A program made the position numbers and the translations under genes. Below, piece after piece: positions 1-4,038 of a stretch of 6,733 bases of DNA. The DNA is taken from the NCBI GenBank assembly GCA_902363145.1, contig CABIZB010000019.1:1-6733 (forward strand). The letters are read 5' to 3'. Source of the DNA: Oscillospiraceae bacterium (GTDB lineage Bacteria; Bacillota; Clostridia; Oscillospirales; Ruminococcaceae). How positions within the stretch are numbered: the stretch's first letter is position 1; the number at the start of each line of letters is the position of its first letter. Under the pieces are notes generated by a model, which made no database searches, was not told the DNA's origin, and saw only the letters and a list, made by a program, of their open reading frames with translations.

Positions 1-34
1 AGGGCTGCGCCGGCTCTTATCATATATACCATAT

Positions 35-110
35 TCCTCAATAGCTCAGTCGGTAGAGCGCATGACTGTTAATCATGATGTCGCTGGTTCGAGTCCAGCT
101 TGGGGAGCCA
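35..110 (+). tRNA. tRNA-Asn (anticodon GTT), CCA encoded
   Basis: A full cloverleaf can be drawn. The acceptor stem is TCCTCAA (35-41) with TTGGGGA (100-106), including one T-G pair. The D arm is GCTC/GAGC (44-59). The anticodon stem CATGA/TCATG (61-65, 73-77) encloses loop CTGTTAA with anticodon GTT at 68-70, which reads Asn codons. The T arm is GCTGG/CCAGC (83-99) with loop TTCGAGT. The discriminator base is G107 and CCA is encoded at 108-110. The gene is intact and followed at once by terminators, so it is probably host chromosome next to the mobile element. Confidence 0.97.
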
Positions 111-119
111 ATCACGCAT

Positions 120-165
120 AATCCGAACACTTTCGTCACTAAGAATGTGTTCGGATTTGTTGTTT
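120..165 (+). terminator. Intrinsic terminator after tRNA-Asn
   Basis: AATCCGAACAC (120-130) and GTGTTCGGATT (147-157) form a perfect 11-bp stem around a 16-nt loop, followed by a T-rich stretch. It starts 9 bases after the tRNA CCA end and most simply ends the tRNA transcript. Confidence 0.85.
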
Positions 166-180
166 ATTTTTGATATTGAA

Positions 181-215
181 ACCGTCCGAATTTTTATAAG
201 TTCGGGCGGTTTTTG
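181..215 (+). terminator. Second tandem intrinsic terminator
   Basis: ACCGTCCGAA (181-190) pairs with TTCGGGCGGT (201-210), 10 bp with one T-G wobble, loop of 10, then a run of Ts (TTTTTG). It lies 15-25 bp after the first terminator and shares the core TCCGAA with it, so it is either a back-up terminator or a duplicated one. It insulates the tRNA from the element to its right. Confidence 0.75.
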
Positions 216-361
216 TTATCATAAAGTAAAATTCGCATTAGGTTTGAGTGCTGATTATAAGGTCAAGATAGAATTTATGCAAATTGTTATCTTTGTATAA
301 ATCGTGCCATAAGATATACTTTATTTTAAAATAAACAGCCTTTAGTTATTTTATAGCACCT
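216..361. other. AT-rich stretch without a gene; possible element left end
   Basis: No convincing gene is seen. The stretch contains a perfect 16-bp palindrome, TTTATTTTAAAATAAA, at 320-335. It sits between chromosome-like sequence (tRNA and terminators) and broken element genes, so the left junction of the ICE may lie here, but no direct repeat or known terminal sequence was recognised. Confidence 0.35.
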
Positions 362-622
362 ATGGTATTGACAATTAATAGATACTATGCAACTTTACGA
401 ACCTTGGATAAGAAAGGATTAATTGTTGGTGCATCTGAAAAAAACGGAAATATGCCATTTCGTACAGTATATTCAATAAGTGAAAAGGGTAAAGAAGAGT
501 TAAGAGATACATTGACAAAATTAATATTATCTTTTGACTATGATACCAATATGTTTTCTATAGTTGCCTTTTTTCTTGATGTTAAAATCAAAGAGCCGGA
601 CACAAGGGTGCAGAGCCGATGA
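362..622 (+). pseudogene. Broken PadR-like regulator fused to a KTR-gene tail
   Basis: The 86-residue frame reads like the middle of a PadR-family winged-helix repressor: residues 1-30 (INRYYATLRTLDKKGLI) match the recognition helix and start of the wing, and 31-52 (GNMPFRTVYSISEKGKEEL) the wing, followed by the DYDTNMFSI segment. The usual N-terminal 30 or so residues are absent; upstream the frame stays open only 9 codons to a TAA at 332, and no good Shine-Dalgarno precedes the ATG. From about residue 74 the sequence stops looking like PadR and becomes EPDTRVQSR followed by a stop, which is the C-terminus of the Cys-rich KTR protein encoded at 2294-2557. It therefore appears to be a chimeric remnant, cut at its 5' end and joined at its 3' end to the tail of another gene. 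PadR identity is from motif resemblance only. Confidence 0.6.
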
Positions 623-647
623 ATGTGAGAAAACACAGTTCATCGGC
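593..647 (+). repeat. Direct repeat copy A (KTR-gene tail with stem-loop)
   Basis: This 55-bp stretch matches 2528-2582 at 49 of 55 positions without gaps. It covers the last codons of a Cys-rich KTR gene (EPD-QSR-stop) and the overlapping hairpin GCCGATGAA (615-623) / TTCATCGGC (639-647). Unlike copy B the hairpin is followed by ATTATTTATT rather than a T run, so it is probably a weak terminator. Upstream of 593 it joins PadR-like sequence, not the KTR gene body, so this copy is a remnant. Confidence 0.85.
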
Positions 648-678
648 ATTATTTATTGGGAAAATTTTAAAAAGCCTC

Positions 679-707
679 TTGACAATCTAACAGATGTTAT
701 GTATAAT
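679..707 (+). promoter_or_regulatory. Consensus sigma-A promoter of the tetR-SDR operon
   Basis: A perfect -35 box TTGACA (679-684) and a perfect -10 box TATAAT (702-707) are separated by the ideal 17 bp. Transcription should start near 713-715, giving a leader of about 26 nt before the TetR ATG. Such a strong promoter would be kept silent by the operator pair overlapping it. Confidence 0.9.
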
Positions 708-726
708 ATATCTAACATCTGTTAGA
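686..726. promoter_or_regulatory. Paired TetR operators over the promoter
   Basis: Two sites, TAACAGATGTTA (688-699) and TAACATCTGTTA (713-724), are each a TAACA/TGTTA dyad with a 2-bp centre. They are also exact inverted copies of each other; the long arms TCTAACAGATGTTA (686-699) and TAACATCTGTTAGA (713-726) match perfectly. The centres are 25 bp apart. The first fills the -35/-10 spacer, the second covers the start point. By analogy with TetR-family autoregulation, the adjacent repressor is the likely ligand, shutting off its own operon. Confidence 0.85.
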
Positions 727-739
727 CGAGGAGGCTTAT

Positions 740-1354
740 ATGAGCAGTACAAAAGAAAAAATACTGGAAATATCCTTGGATATGTTTTCAAAGCAAGGCT
801 ATACCGCAGTATCAATAAGGGATATATGCAAGCAGGTAGGGATAAAGGAAAGCTCCGTTTATTACCACTTTAAAAATAAGCAGAGCATTTTTGACGAGCT
901 GCTGAACAGATTTGCTGAAACTGCAAATAGTATAATGTCGCAGCTTGAAAACGGACTTACTGACGGGCAGAATTCTTTTTCTGATGGCATTAATACGGTT
1001 GCAAGATACTTTTTTGAGCAGTATCTTATGGACGCTTTCTGCAACAAGGTTATGCGTATTATGCTGATTGAGCAGTTCAACAATGACGATGTTCGTAAGC
1101 TGTATCAGGAATGGCTGTTGGATAAACCGTTAAACTTTCAGAGTAAAATCTTTTCAGCCTTGATAAGCATGGGTGTAATACCAAATGGTGACAGCAAGTA
1201 TCTTGCGATAAAATATTACTCTCCCATTTATTTTTATGCACAGAAATGGCTGTTCAGCGGAGAACTGACCGAAGAAAACAAAGCGGCTTTTTGTGCTGTG
1301 GCATACAAGCATATTCAACTGTTCTTTATGGAAATCGGAGGCAATAATGGCTAA
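740..1354 (+). CDS. TetR/AcrR-family transcriptional repressor
   Basis: The 204-residue protein has the size and layout of TetR-family one-component regulators. An N-terminal helix-turn-helix covers about residues 5-50, with the recognition segment VGIKESSVYYHFKNKQSIFDEL near 33-54, which is diagnostic of the family. The rest, about 55-200, is a helical, hydrophobic ligand-binding and dimer domain with no recognisable ligand signature. The ATG at 740 follows GAGGAGG at 728-734 with good spacing. The gene is first in an operon and its end overlaps the SDR start by 8 bp (ATGGCTAA), implying translational coupling. Two dyad operators over the promoter suggest that it represses itself and the SDR gene until an unknown small molecule binds. 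Family assignment is secure; the inducer is unknown. Confidence 0.93.
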   Translation: MSSTKEKILEISLDMFSKQGYTAVSIRDICKQVGIKESSVYYHFKNKQSIFDELLNRFAETANSIMSQLENGLTDGQNSFSDGINTVARYFFEQYLMDAFCNKVMRIMLIEQFNNDDVRKLYQEWLLDKPLNFQSKIFSALISMGVIPNGDSKYLAIKYYSPIYFYAQKWLFSGELTEENKAAFCAVAYKHIQLFFMEIGGNNG

Positions 1355-2120
1355 TATCATTATCACAGGAGCAAATCAAGGCATTGGTTACTATATGACG
1401 GAAAAGCTGCTTATTGACGGAAACAAGGTATCGGTTTTGGATATTGAAACCGATAGTTTCGAAAAACTTAAGAAACAATACAGTAACAGCCTTATTTATC
1501 ACAAGGTGGATTTGAGAAGCTATGACGAGGTAAAGACGGCGGTTGATAAAACTGCTGCGGAGTTCGGCACGTTTGATATTGCTGTGCACAATGCTTGCAA
1601 ATGTACATTTGAGAGCGAAGCTGACACAGATTTTGATACATACAAAGATGTTTTTGAGGTCAATTATTTCGGAGCACTGCGTTTTGTAAAAAGTGTTGTG
1701 CCTTATATGAGCATGCAGAAGAAAGGCAAGGTTATTTTTACAAGCTCAGCTGTGGGAGTAACGGGCTTTGTGAATATTTCCCCCTACAGTTCGACAAAGG
1801 GTGCGTTGGAGGCATTGGCAAAATGTCTGCGGATTGAATATGCAAAGGATAACATCACTTTTCACATTATGCACCCGCCTCTTACAAGAACGAAATCCGC
1901 CTCGCCGCTTCCTGTACCTGATGAATTTAAGGCATTGCCCGAGAAGGTTGGATACGAACTTGCAAAGCATATCAATTCAAAGCGTTTTATTATTTGTCAC
2001 AGCCTTAATCAGAAAATGCAGATTATGAGCTGTTACTTATTCCCGATAAAAATGGGTGATTTGCTTTCAAAGTTGACGGCAAATTGTACTGAAACCGAGA
2101 AAAGAAACGACATTAAATAA
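1347..2120 (+). CDS. Short-chain dehydrogenase/reductase (SDR)
   Basis: The ATG at 1347 is preferred because GGAGG (1337-1341) lies 5 bp before it and the product then begins directly with the Rossmann strand; an upstream in-frame ATG at 1293 would lie inside tetR. The 257 residues match classical SDR size. Visible motifs are the nucleotide-binding TGANQGIG (7-14), an acid at the end of beta-2 (Asp32), which by family rules favours NAD(H), a DL pair (55-56), Asn106, catalytic Ser near 133-134, Tyr147 and Lys151 in YSSTK. Two sites deviate: the usual NNAG is HNAC (81-84), and the PG after beta-6 is PP in MHPPLTRT. The C-terminus is unlike common alcohol dehydrogenases and carries a hydrophobic patch near 229-242. 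It is probably an NAD-dependent cytosolic oxidoreductase controlled by the coupled TetR protein. The substrate cannot be predicted; a resistance or detoxification role as ICE cargo is only inference. Confidence 0.9.
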   Translation: MANIIITGANQGIGYYMTEKLLIDGNKVSVLDIETDSFEKLKKQYSNSLIYHKVDLRSYDEVKTAVDKTAAEFGTFDIAVHNACKCTFESEADTDFDTYKDVFEVNYFGALRFVKSVVPYMSMQKKGKVIFTSSAVGVTGFVNISPYSSTKGALEALAKCLRIEYAKDNITFHIMHPPLTRTKSASPLPVPDEFKALPEKVGYELAKHINSKRFIICHSLNQKMQIMSCYLFPIKMGDLLSKLTANCTETEKRNDIK

Positions 2121-2136
2121 ATTAAGGAGCAGCGTT

Positions 2137-2223
2137 ATGAATAAAATATCTGCCTGTACAAATGAGCGAAAAAAGCAGTTGTCGGTTGATTTGCTGATAA
2201 TAGCAATAAGCCGAGGAGTTTAA
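2137..2223 (+). CDS. 28-residue ORF at the end of the cargo operon
   Basis: A short frame encoding MNKISACTNERKKQLSV and a hydrophobic end LLIIAISRGV begins 16 bp after the SDR stop and is preceded by AAGGAG (2124-2129) at a normal distance of 7 bp. The ribosome site suggests a genuine start, yet the product is too short for any known enzyme. It may be a small peptide, or more likely the surviving 5' end of a third operon gene whose remainder was lost where cargo meets the KTR region. No family is recognised. Confidence 0.4.
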   Translation: MNKISACTNERKKQLSVDLLIIAISRGV

Positions 2224-2293
2224 CTAAGAGACAAATTTCAGTCTTGTGGAGAGCTTGAAAGCATGCAAGAATTTAAATTCTACGGAGATTTTT
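2224..2293. other. Junction between cargo and KTR gene, with a 14-bp palindrome
   Basis: This 70-bp gap holds the perfect palindrome AGAATTTAAATTCT (2268-2281) and the ribosome site ACGGAGA (2282-2288) of the KTR gene. No terminator or good promoter is visible, so the KTR gene may be read through from the cargo promoter at 679-707. The palindrome could be an operator or only AT-rich symmetry. Confidence 0.4.
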
Positions 2294-2557
2294 ATGGAGA
2301 TAATAGATAAAAAAACAAATGGTGGAAAAGCATATGTATTCCTAAACAATCTTAATGGAGAACCACTTACGCAAAACACAGCATGGATTATCTGCCCAAC
2401 CTGCGGCGGCAAAACTCGTGACCGAATAAGAGAGGATACCATTTTAATAAACTATCCTCTCTACTGCCCGAAATGCAAACAAGAACATTTAATTGAAGCT
2501 AAAAATTTTATAGTTACAGTTATCAGAGAGCCAGACACAAAGATGCAGAGCCGATGA
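2294..2557 (+). CDS. Cysteine-rich KTR domain protein (Tn916 Orf6-like)
   Basis: This 87-residue protein carries a zinc-ribbon-like pair of knuckles, Cys34-x2-Cys37 and Cys58-x2-Cys61, with the name-giving Lys-Thr-Arg at 40-42 (WIICPTCGGKTRDRIREDT), ending in EPDTKMQSR. This pattern is the small Cys_rich_KTR family found beside tet(M) in Tn916-type elements; its biochemical role is unknown, although metal binding is likely. Family members usually begin about where Ala30-Trp31 stands, so the first 30 residues are an unusual extension. The ATG at 2294 is chosen because ACGGAGA precedes it by 5 bp; a GTG at 2246 also opens the frame but has a weaker site. The stop codon lies inside the 5' arm of the terminator, so the final QSR codons double as terminator stem. 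The family call is good; the start is moderately sure. Confidence 0.8.
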   Translation: MEIIDKKTNGGKAYVFLNNLNGEPLTQNTAWIICPTCGGKTRDRIREDTILINYPLYCPKCKQEHLIEAKNFIVTVIREPDTKMQSR

Positions 2558-2582
2558 ACGTGAGAAATCATAGTTCATCGGC
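2528..2582 (+). repeat. Direct repeat copy B (intact KTR-gene tail)
   Basis: This is the intact partner of 593-647: 55 bp, six differences. Within the coding part the differences are one silent change and two conservative ones (Lys/Arg, Met/Val). In the hairpin the stem changes only from T to C opposite G, which keeps pairing, and two changes fall in the loop. The two copies are offset by 1935 bp and enclose the promoter, tetR, SDR gene and most of the KTR gene. Confidence 0.85.
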
Positions 2583-2589
2583 TCTTTTT
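2547..2589 (+). terminator. Strong intrinsic terminator overlapping the KTR stop codon
   Basis: AGAGCCGATGAAC (2547-2559) and GTTCATCGGCTCT (2573-2585) form a perfect 13-bp stem with a 13-nt loop, followed by TTTTTG. It ends the cargo/KTR transcript before the convergent XRE gene, whose stop codon is only 18 bp further on. Confidence 0.92.
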
Positions 2590-2606
2590 GTTTGGTATGT
2601 ACGCAG

Positions 2607-2939
2607 TTATTTTCCCGAAGCTGTACCAATCAAGGCTTTAGCAGTTGCTTTGACGACTTCCAGAGAACGCTCATCGCAGTTGTAAAGCATACGGATAAGG
2701 TTTTCTACCTCGGATTCTTTGGACGGTTTCTCGGGGTAGAAAATCAAGTCCGGTGAAATGGACAACTCTCGGATTAACTTGTAAAGAATATCATAGCTTG
2801 GCTTTTTGCCCTCGTTTTCAATTCTATACAAATATCGCTCGGTAATGCCTATACGTTCTGCAAGCTCCTCCATTGTGAGTTCGGAACGCTGTCGGGCAGA
2901 TTTGATGATTTTACCGAGCGTTTCAGGTTCAGTATGCAC
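2607..2939 (-). CDS. XRE-family HTH repressor (Tn916 Orf9-like)
   Basis: With a GTG start at 2939 the protein has 110 residues. GGAGG (2950-2954) lies about 10 bp upstream, and the longer open frame to 3032 adds a 31-residue leader with no ribosome site and no resemblance to the family. A Cro/C1-type helix-turn-helix spans about residues 8-66: LGKIIKSARQRSELTMEELAERIGI, then ERYLYRIENEGKKPSYDILYKLIREL. This arrangement (RYL-x2-IEN-x-G-x2-PS) closely resembles Orf9 of Tn916, a small regulator of transfer genes. The C-terminal 40 residues are acidic and helical, of unknown role. It is transcribed away from the sigma-like and transfer genes and convergent with the KTR gene, the same relative order as orf6-orf9-orf7 in Tn916. 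It probably represses the transfer operon from the divergent intergenic region. Confidence 0.85.
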   Translation of the reverse strand: MHTEPETLGKIIKSARQRSELTMEELAERIGITERYLYRIENEGKKPSYDILYKLIRELSISPDLIFYPEKPSKESEVENLIRMLYNCDERSLEVVKATAKALIGTASGK

Positions 2940-2964
2940 TTGCAGTTCACCTCCGTTACATATT

Positions 2965-2981
2965 ATTATACAGAAATCTGT
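2965..2981 (-). promoter_or_regulatory. Possible -10 box and dyad operator of the XRE gene
   Basis: Reading on the minus strand, TATAAT (2965-2970) lies about 25 bp upstream of the GTG start, directly next to an ACAGA-TT-TCTGT dyad (2970-2981). A convincing -35 box at 16-18 bp is not seen, so the promoter is tentative. A dyad touching the -10 box would suit autorepression by the XRE protein. Confidence 0.35.
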
Positions 2982-3049
2982 CGAAATTATAATGGCATAA
3001 AGGTTCTGTAATAAGATGTACTGTTGGTTCAAATAGAATATGCAATTAC

Positions 3050-3077
3050 CTCGTCAAAAAAACTGAATTGTGACGAG
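3050..3077 (+). other. Stem-loop in the transfer leader
   Basis: CTCGTCA (3050-3056) and TGACGAG (3071-3077) form a perfect 7-bp stem with a 14-nt loop, 22 bp before the next hairpin. It is the first of a series of hairpins in the 500-bp region between the divergent XRE and sigma-like genes. The arms could equally be a repressor-binding dyad in DNA. Confidence 0.45.
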
Positions 3078-3098
3078 GAGCATTTTGCTGTCTTAATC

Positions 3099-3130
3099 CC
3101 TCCGGTTCAGTTTTTGGACTGGAGGTTTTT
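3099..3130 (+). terminator. Hairpin with T run; terminator or SD-masking stem
   Basis: CCTCCGGTTC (3099-3108) pairs with GGACTGGAGG (3116-3125) in a 10-bp stem with two G-T wobbles and a 7-nt loop, followed at once by TTTTT. It has the form of an intrinsic terminator, but its 3' arm ends in GGAGG exactly 5 bp before an ATG, so the stem also hides a Shine-Dalgarno sequence. Either or both roles are possible: an attenuator that ends transcription, or a translational lock on the leader ORF at 3131. Confidence 0.65.
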
Positions 3131-3202
3131 ATGTGCTGGAGTAATTCCTGCATTTCGCTGCCTATTTTAAGCAGCGAATATAAGCGTATCTCACAGGCAT
3201 AA
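3131..3202 (+). CDS. Possible 23-residue leader peptide
   Basis: An ATG at 3131 with GGAGG at 3121-3125 (5-bp spacing) opens a 23-codon frame starting MCWSNSCISL and ending RISQA. It lies in the untranslated region ahead of the sigma-like gene, between a hairpin that covers its own ribosome site and a later terminator hairpin at 3305-3347. That arrangement is the classical form of a leader peptide whose translation affects downstream attenuation. No amino-acid run points to a starvation signal; ribosome stalling by an antibiotic is another known mode, but nothing here proves it. The 8-bp stem TTCGCTGC/GCAGCGAA (3154-3178) lies inside the frame. It may not be translated at all. Confidence 0.4.
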   Translation: MCWSNSCISLPILSSEYKRISQA

Positions 3203-3281
3203 AAGTAAATATTGATTGCTCAAAAAAAGCGTAGCTGTTGTTACGGGATTCGTGAGCATTTATACTGAACTGTGCGTTCAG
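3154..3281 (+). other. Hairpin-rich leader segment without a protein gene
   Basis: Three more stems are visible: TTCGCTGC/GCAGCGAA (3154-3161, 3171-3178), TGCTCA/TGAGCA (3217-3222, 3252-3257) and CTGAAC/GTTCAG (3265-3270, 3276-3281). A TATAAT follows at 3285-3290 but has no matching -35 box. An open frame starting TTG at 3216 crosses all this and the sigma-like gene in another frame and is not believed. The segment looks like structured 5' untranslated RNA or a protein-binding control region. Confidence 0.45.
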
Positions 3282-3304
3282 ATTTATAATGAAATGTTAG
3301 TATT

Positions 3305-3347
3305 ATCCCCTGTTATGCGGTTTATAACGTATGACAGGGGATTTTTT
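3305..3347 (+). terminator. Intrinsic terminator/attenuator ahead of the sigma-like gene
   Basis: ATCCCCTGTTATGCG (3305-3319) pairs with CGTATGACAGGGGAT (3328-3342), 15 bp with two wobble pairs and an 8-nt loop, then six Ts. It stands 95 bp upstream of the sigma-like start, inside what should be the transfer-operon leader. A terminator in that position would make expression of everything to the right depend on read-through. A short upstream segment GGGAT (3245-3249) could compete for ATCCC at its base, but this is too short to call an antiterminator. Confidence 0.85.
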
Positions 3348-3378
3348 GTTCTTCCATATTTAAAAGGTATGGAACGAT

Positions 3379-3441
3379 GTCGTTCTCCTCCAAGCCGAAA
3401 TTTTGATTCACACAAAAATTCAAAATTTCGGAGGAAACGAC
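3379..3441 (+). promoter_or_regulatory. Long hairpin masking the sigma-like gene's ribosome site
   Basis: The upper stem CCGAAATTTTGA (3395-3406) / TCAAAATTTCGG (3420-3431) is 12 bp and perfect, loop 13 nt. Below it, after an asymmetric bulge at 3390-3394, about ten further pairs join GTCGTT-TCCT (3379-3389, one bulged C) to AGGAAACGAC (3432-3441). The ribosome site GGAGG (3430-3434) and the bases up to the ATG at 3443 are fully paired. An alternative register pairs CCTCC (3387-3391) with GGAGG. The structure should block initiation until melted or displaced. Confidence 0.7.
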
Positions 3442-3442
3442 T

Positions 3443-3910
3443 ATGTCAGATGAAGAAATCAAAGTTGAAGTATATAAGACCGAGGACGGTAGAAACTGCC
3501 TTGTTCTCGCAAGTGTATATAAAAATAACTGTTCACAGGAAACTACAGTCATCGTTGAAGATGATGTGCTGGAGGTTTTCGAGGCGGCTCGTAAAGAAAC
3601 TGAAAGACAGCGTTCTCGTGAGCGTAGGCACGGATTGAAGAAAATCTATCTCGGTAATGAAGATTACGAAGCAAAGCTAGGAATGGTGACGCAGGCTCCC
3701 GATGAAGATATACATAGCGATATGTACTTGGAATACCTTAAACAGTTTTTCGACGATAAGGTTTACAAGCGTGGAATGATGTATTATCTGCATAAATTCA
3801 CGGAAGCAGAGATTGCAGAGCTTGAAGGGGTATCACAAGCAGCAGTTTCAAAGAGTATCCGAACATTCAAGGAAATAATGGCTAAGTTGTACAATTATGA
3901 CCTTGAATGA
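3443..3910 (+). CDS. Sigma-70 region-4-like protein (Tn916 Orf7 position)
   Basis: The 155-residue protein ends in a helix-turn-helix of sigma region 4 type at about 108-146 (YKRGMMYYLHKFTEAEIAEL, then GVSQAAVSKSIRTFKEIM), the element that contacts -35 DNA. The N-terminal half has a beta-rich start (4-40) and a strongly charged stretch (ERQRSRERR, 54-62); no clear region 2, which binds the -10 box and core polymerase, is seen. It may therefore be a sigma-like regulator rather than a full sigma factor. Start and ribosome site are clear (GGAGG, 8 bp from the ATG) but lie within a long hairpin. Its place, divergent from an Orf9-like repressor and ahead of transfer genes, suggests that it promotes expression of the element. 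Family call moderate to good; target promoters unknown. Confidence 0.75.
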   Translation: MSDEEIKVEVYKTEDGRNCLVLASVYKNNCSQETTVIVEDDVLEVFEAARKETERQRSRERRHGLKKIYLGNEDYEAKLGMVTQAPDEDIHSDMYLEYLKQFFDDKVYKRGMMYYLHKFTEAEIAELEGVSQAAVSKSIRTFKEIMAKLYNYDLE

Positions 3911-3962
3911 TTATCTCGATTTATAATTTGCTACAAATCTTTTTCTTTGGGTTATAAAAACA

Positions 3963-4030
3963 CCCTCTGAGTGACCGGAATATGTGAAAGGGGTTAAACT
4001 GCTCTTTTCACATACCACTCAGAAGGGAGG
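3963..4030 (+). promoter_or_regulatory. Long hairpin masking the pcfB ribosome site
   Basis: In the 128-bp gap after the sigma-like gene, TATGTGAAA (3981-3989) pairs with TTTCACATA (4006-4014), and CCCTCTGAGTG (3963-3973) pairs with CACTCAGAAGGG (4016-4027) apart from one bulged A. An interior loop separates the two stems. The base of the outer stem contains GGG of the Shine-Dalgarno GGGAGG (4025-4030). No T run follows, so it is not a terminator. It repeats the design seen before the sigma-like gene with unrelated sequence. Confidence 0.7.
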
Positions 4031-4038
4031 CAGAGAAT

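Noticed and set aside
35..110. tRNA-Asn as the attachment site of the ICE
   Set aside because: The tRNA is complete, is followed by its own terminators, and no repeat of its 3' end is seen elsewhere in the window; Tn916/Tn1549-type integrases do not usually use tRNA genes. The other end of the element is not visible.
368..384. TTGACA inside the PadR-like remnant as a promoter
   Set aside because: The nearest -10-like hexamer is only about 11 bp downstream, which is too close.
672..737. Inverted repeat AAGCCTC / GAGGCTT masking the tetR ribosome site
   Set aside because: The left arm lies upstream of the predicted transcript start, at the -35 box, so it would not be in the RNA.
2246..2293. 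GTG start giving a 103-residue KTR protein
   Set aside because: The ATG at 2294 has a properly spaced ACGGAGA, while the GTG lacks a good site, and the added residues do not resemble the family.
2940..3032. Longer start for the XRE repressor (141 residues)
   Set aside because: The extra 31 residues cover the likely promoter region and the Shine-Dalgarno sequence for the GTG at 2939, and do not look like the family.
3050..3350. oriT of the element
   Set aside because: Several stems are present, but no relaxase gene is in the window and no known nic sequence is recognised; a regulatory leader explains the region better.
3216..3638. 140-codon open frame from a TTG start
   Set aside because: It has no good ribosome site, crosses the terminator and the long hairpin, and overlaps the sigma-like gene in another frame; its Arg/Lys/Ser-rich product resembles no family.
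3963..4027. Hairpin after the sigma-like gene as an intrinsic terminator
   Set aside because: There is no T run after the stem; the 3' arm leads straight into the pcfB ribosome site.
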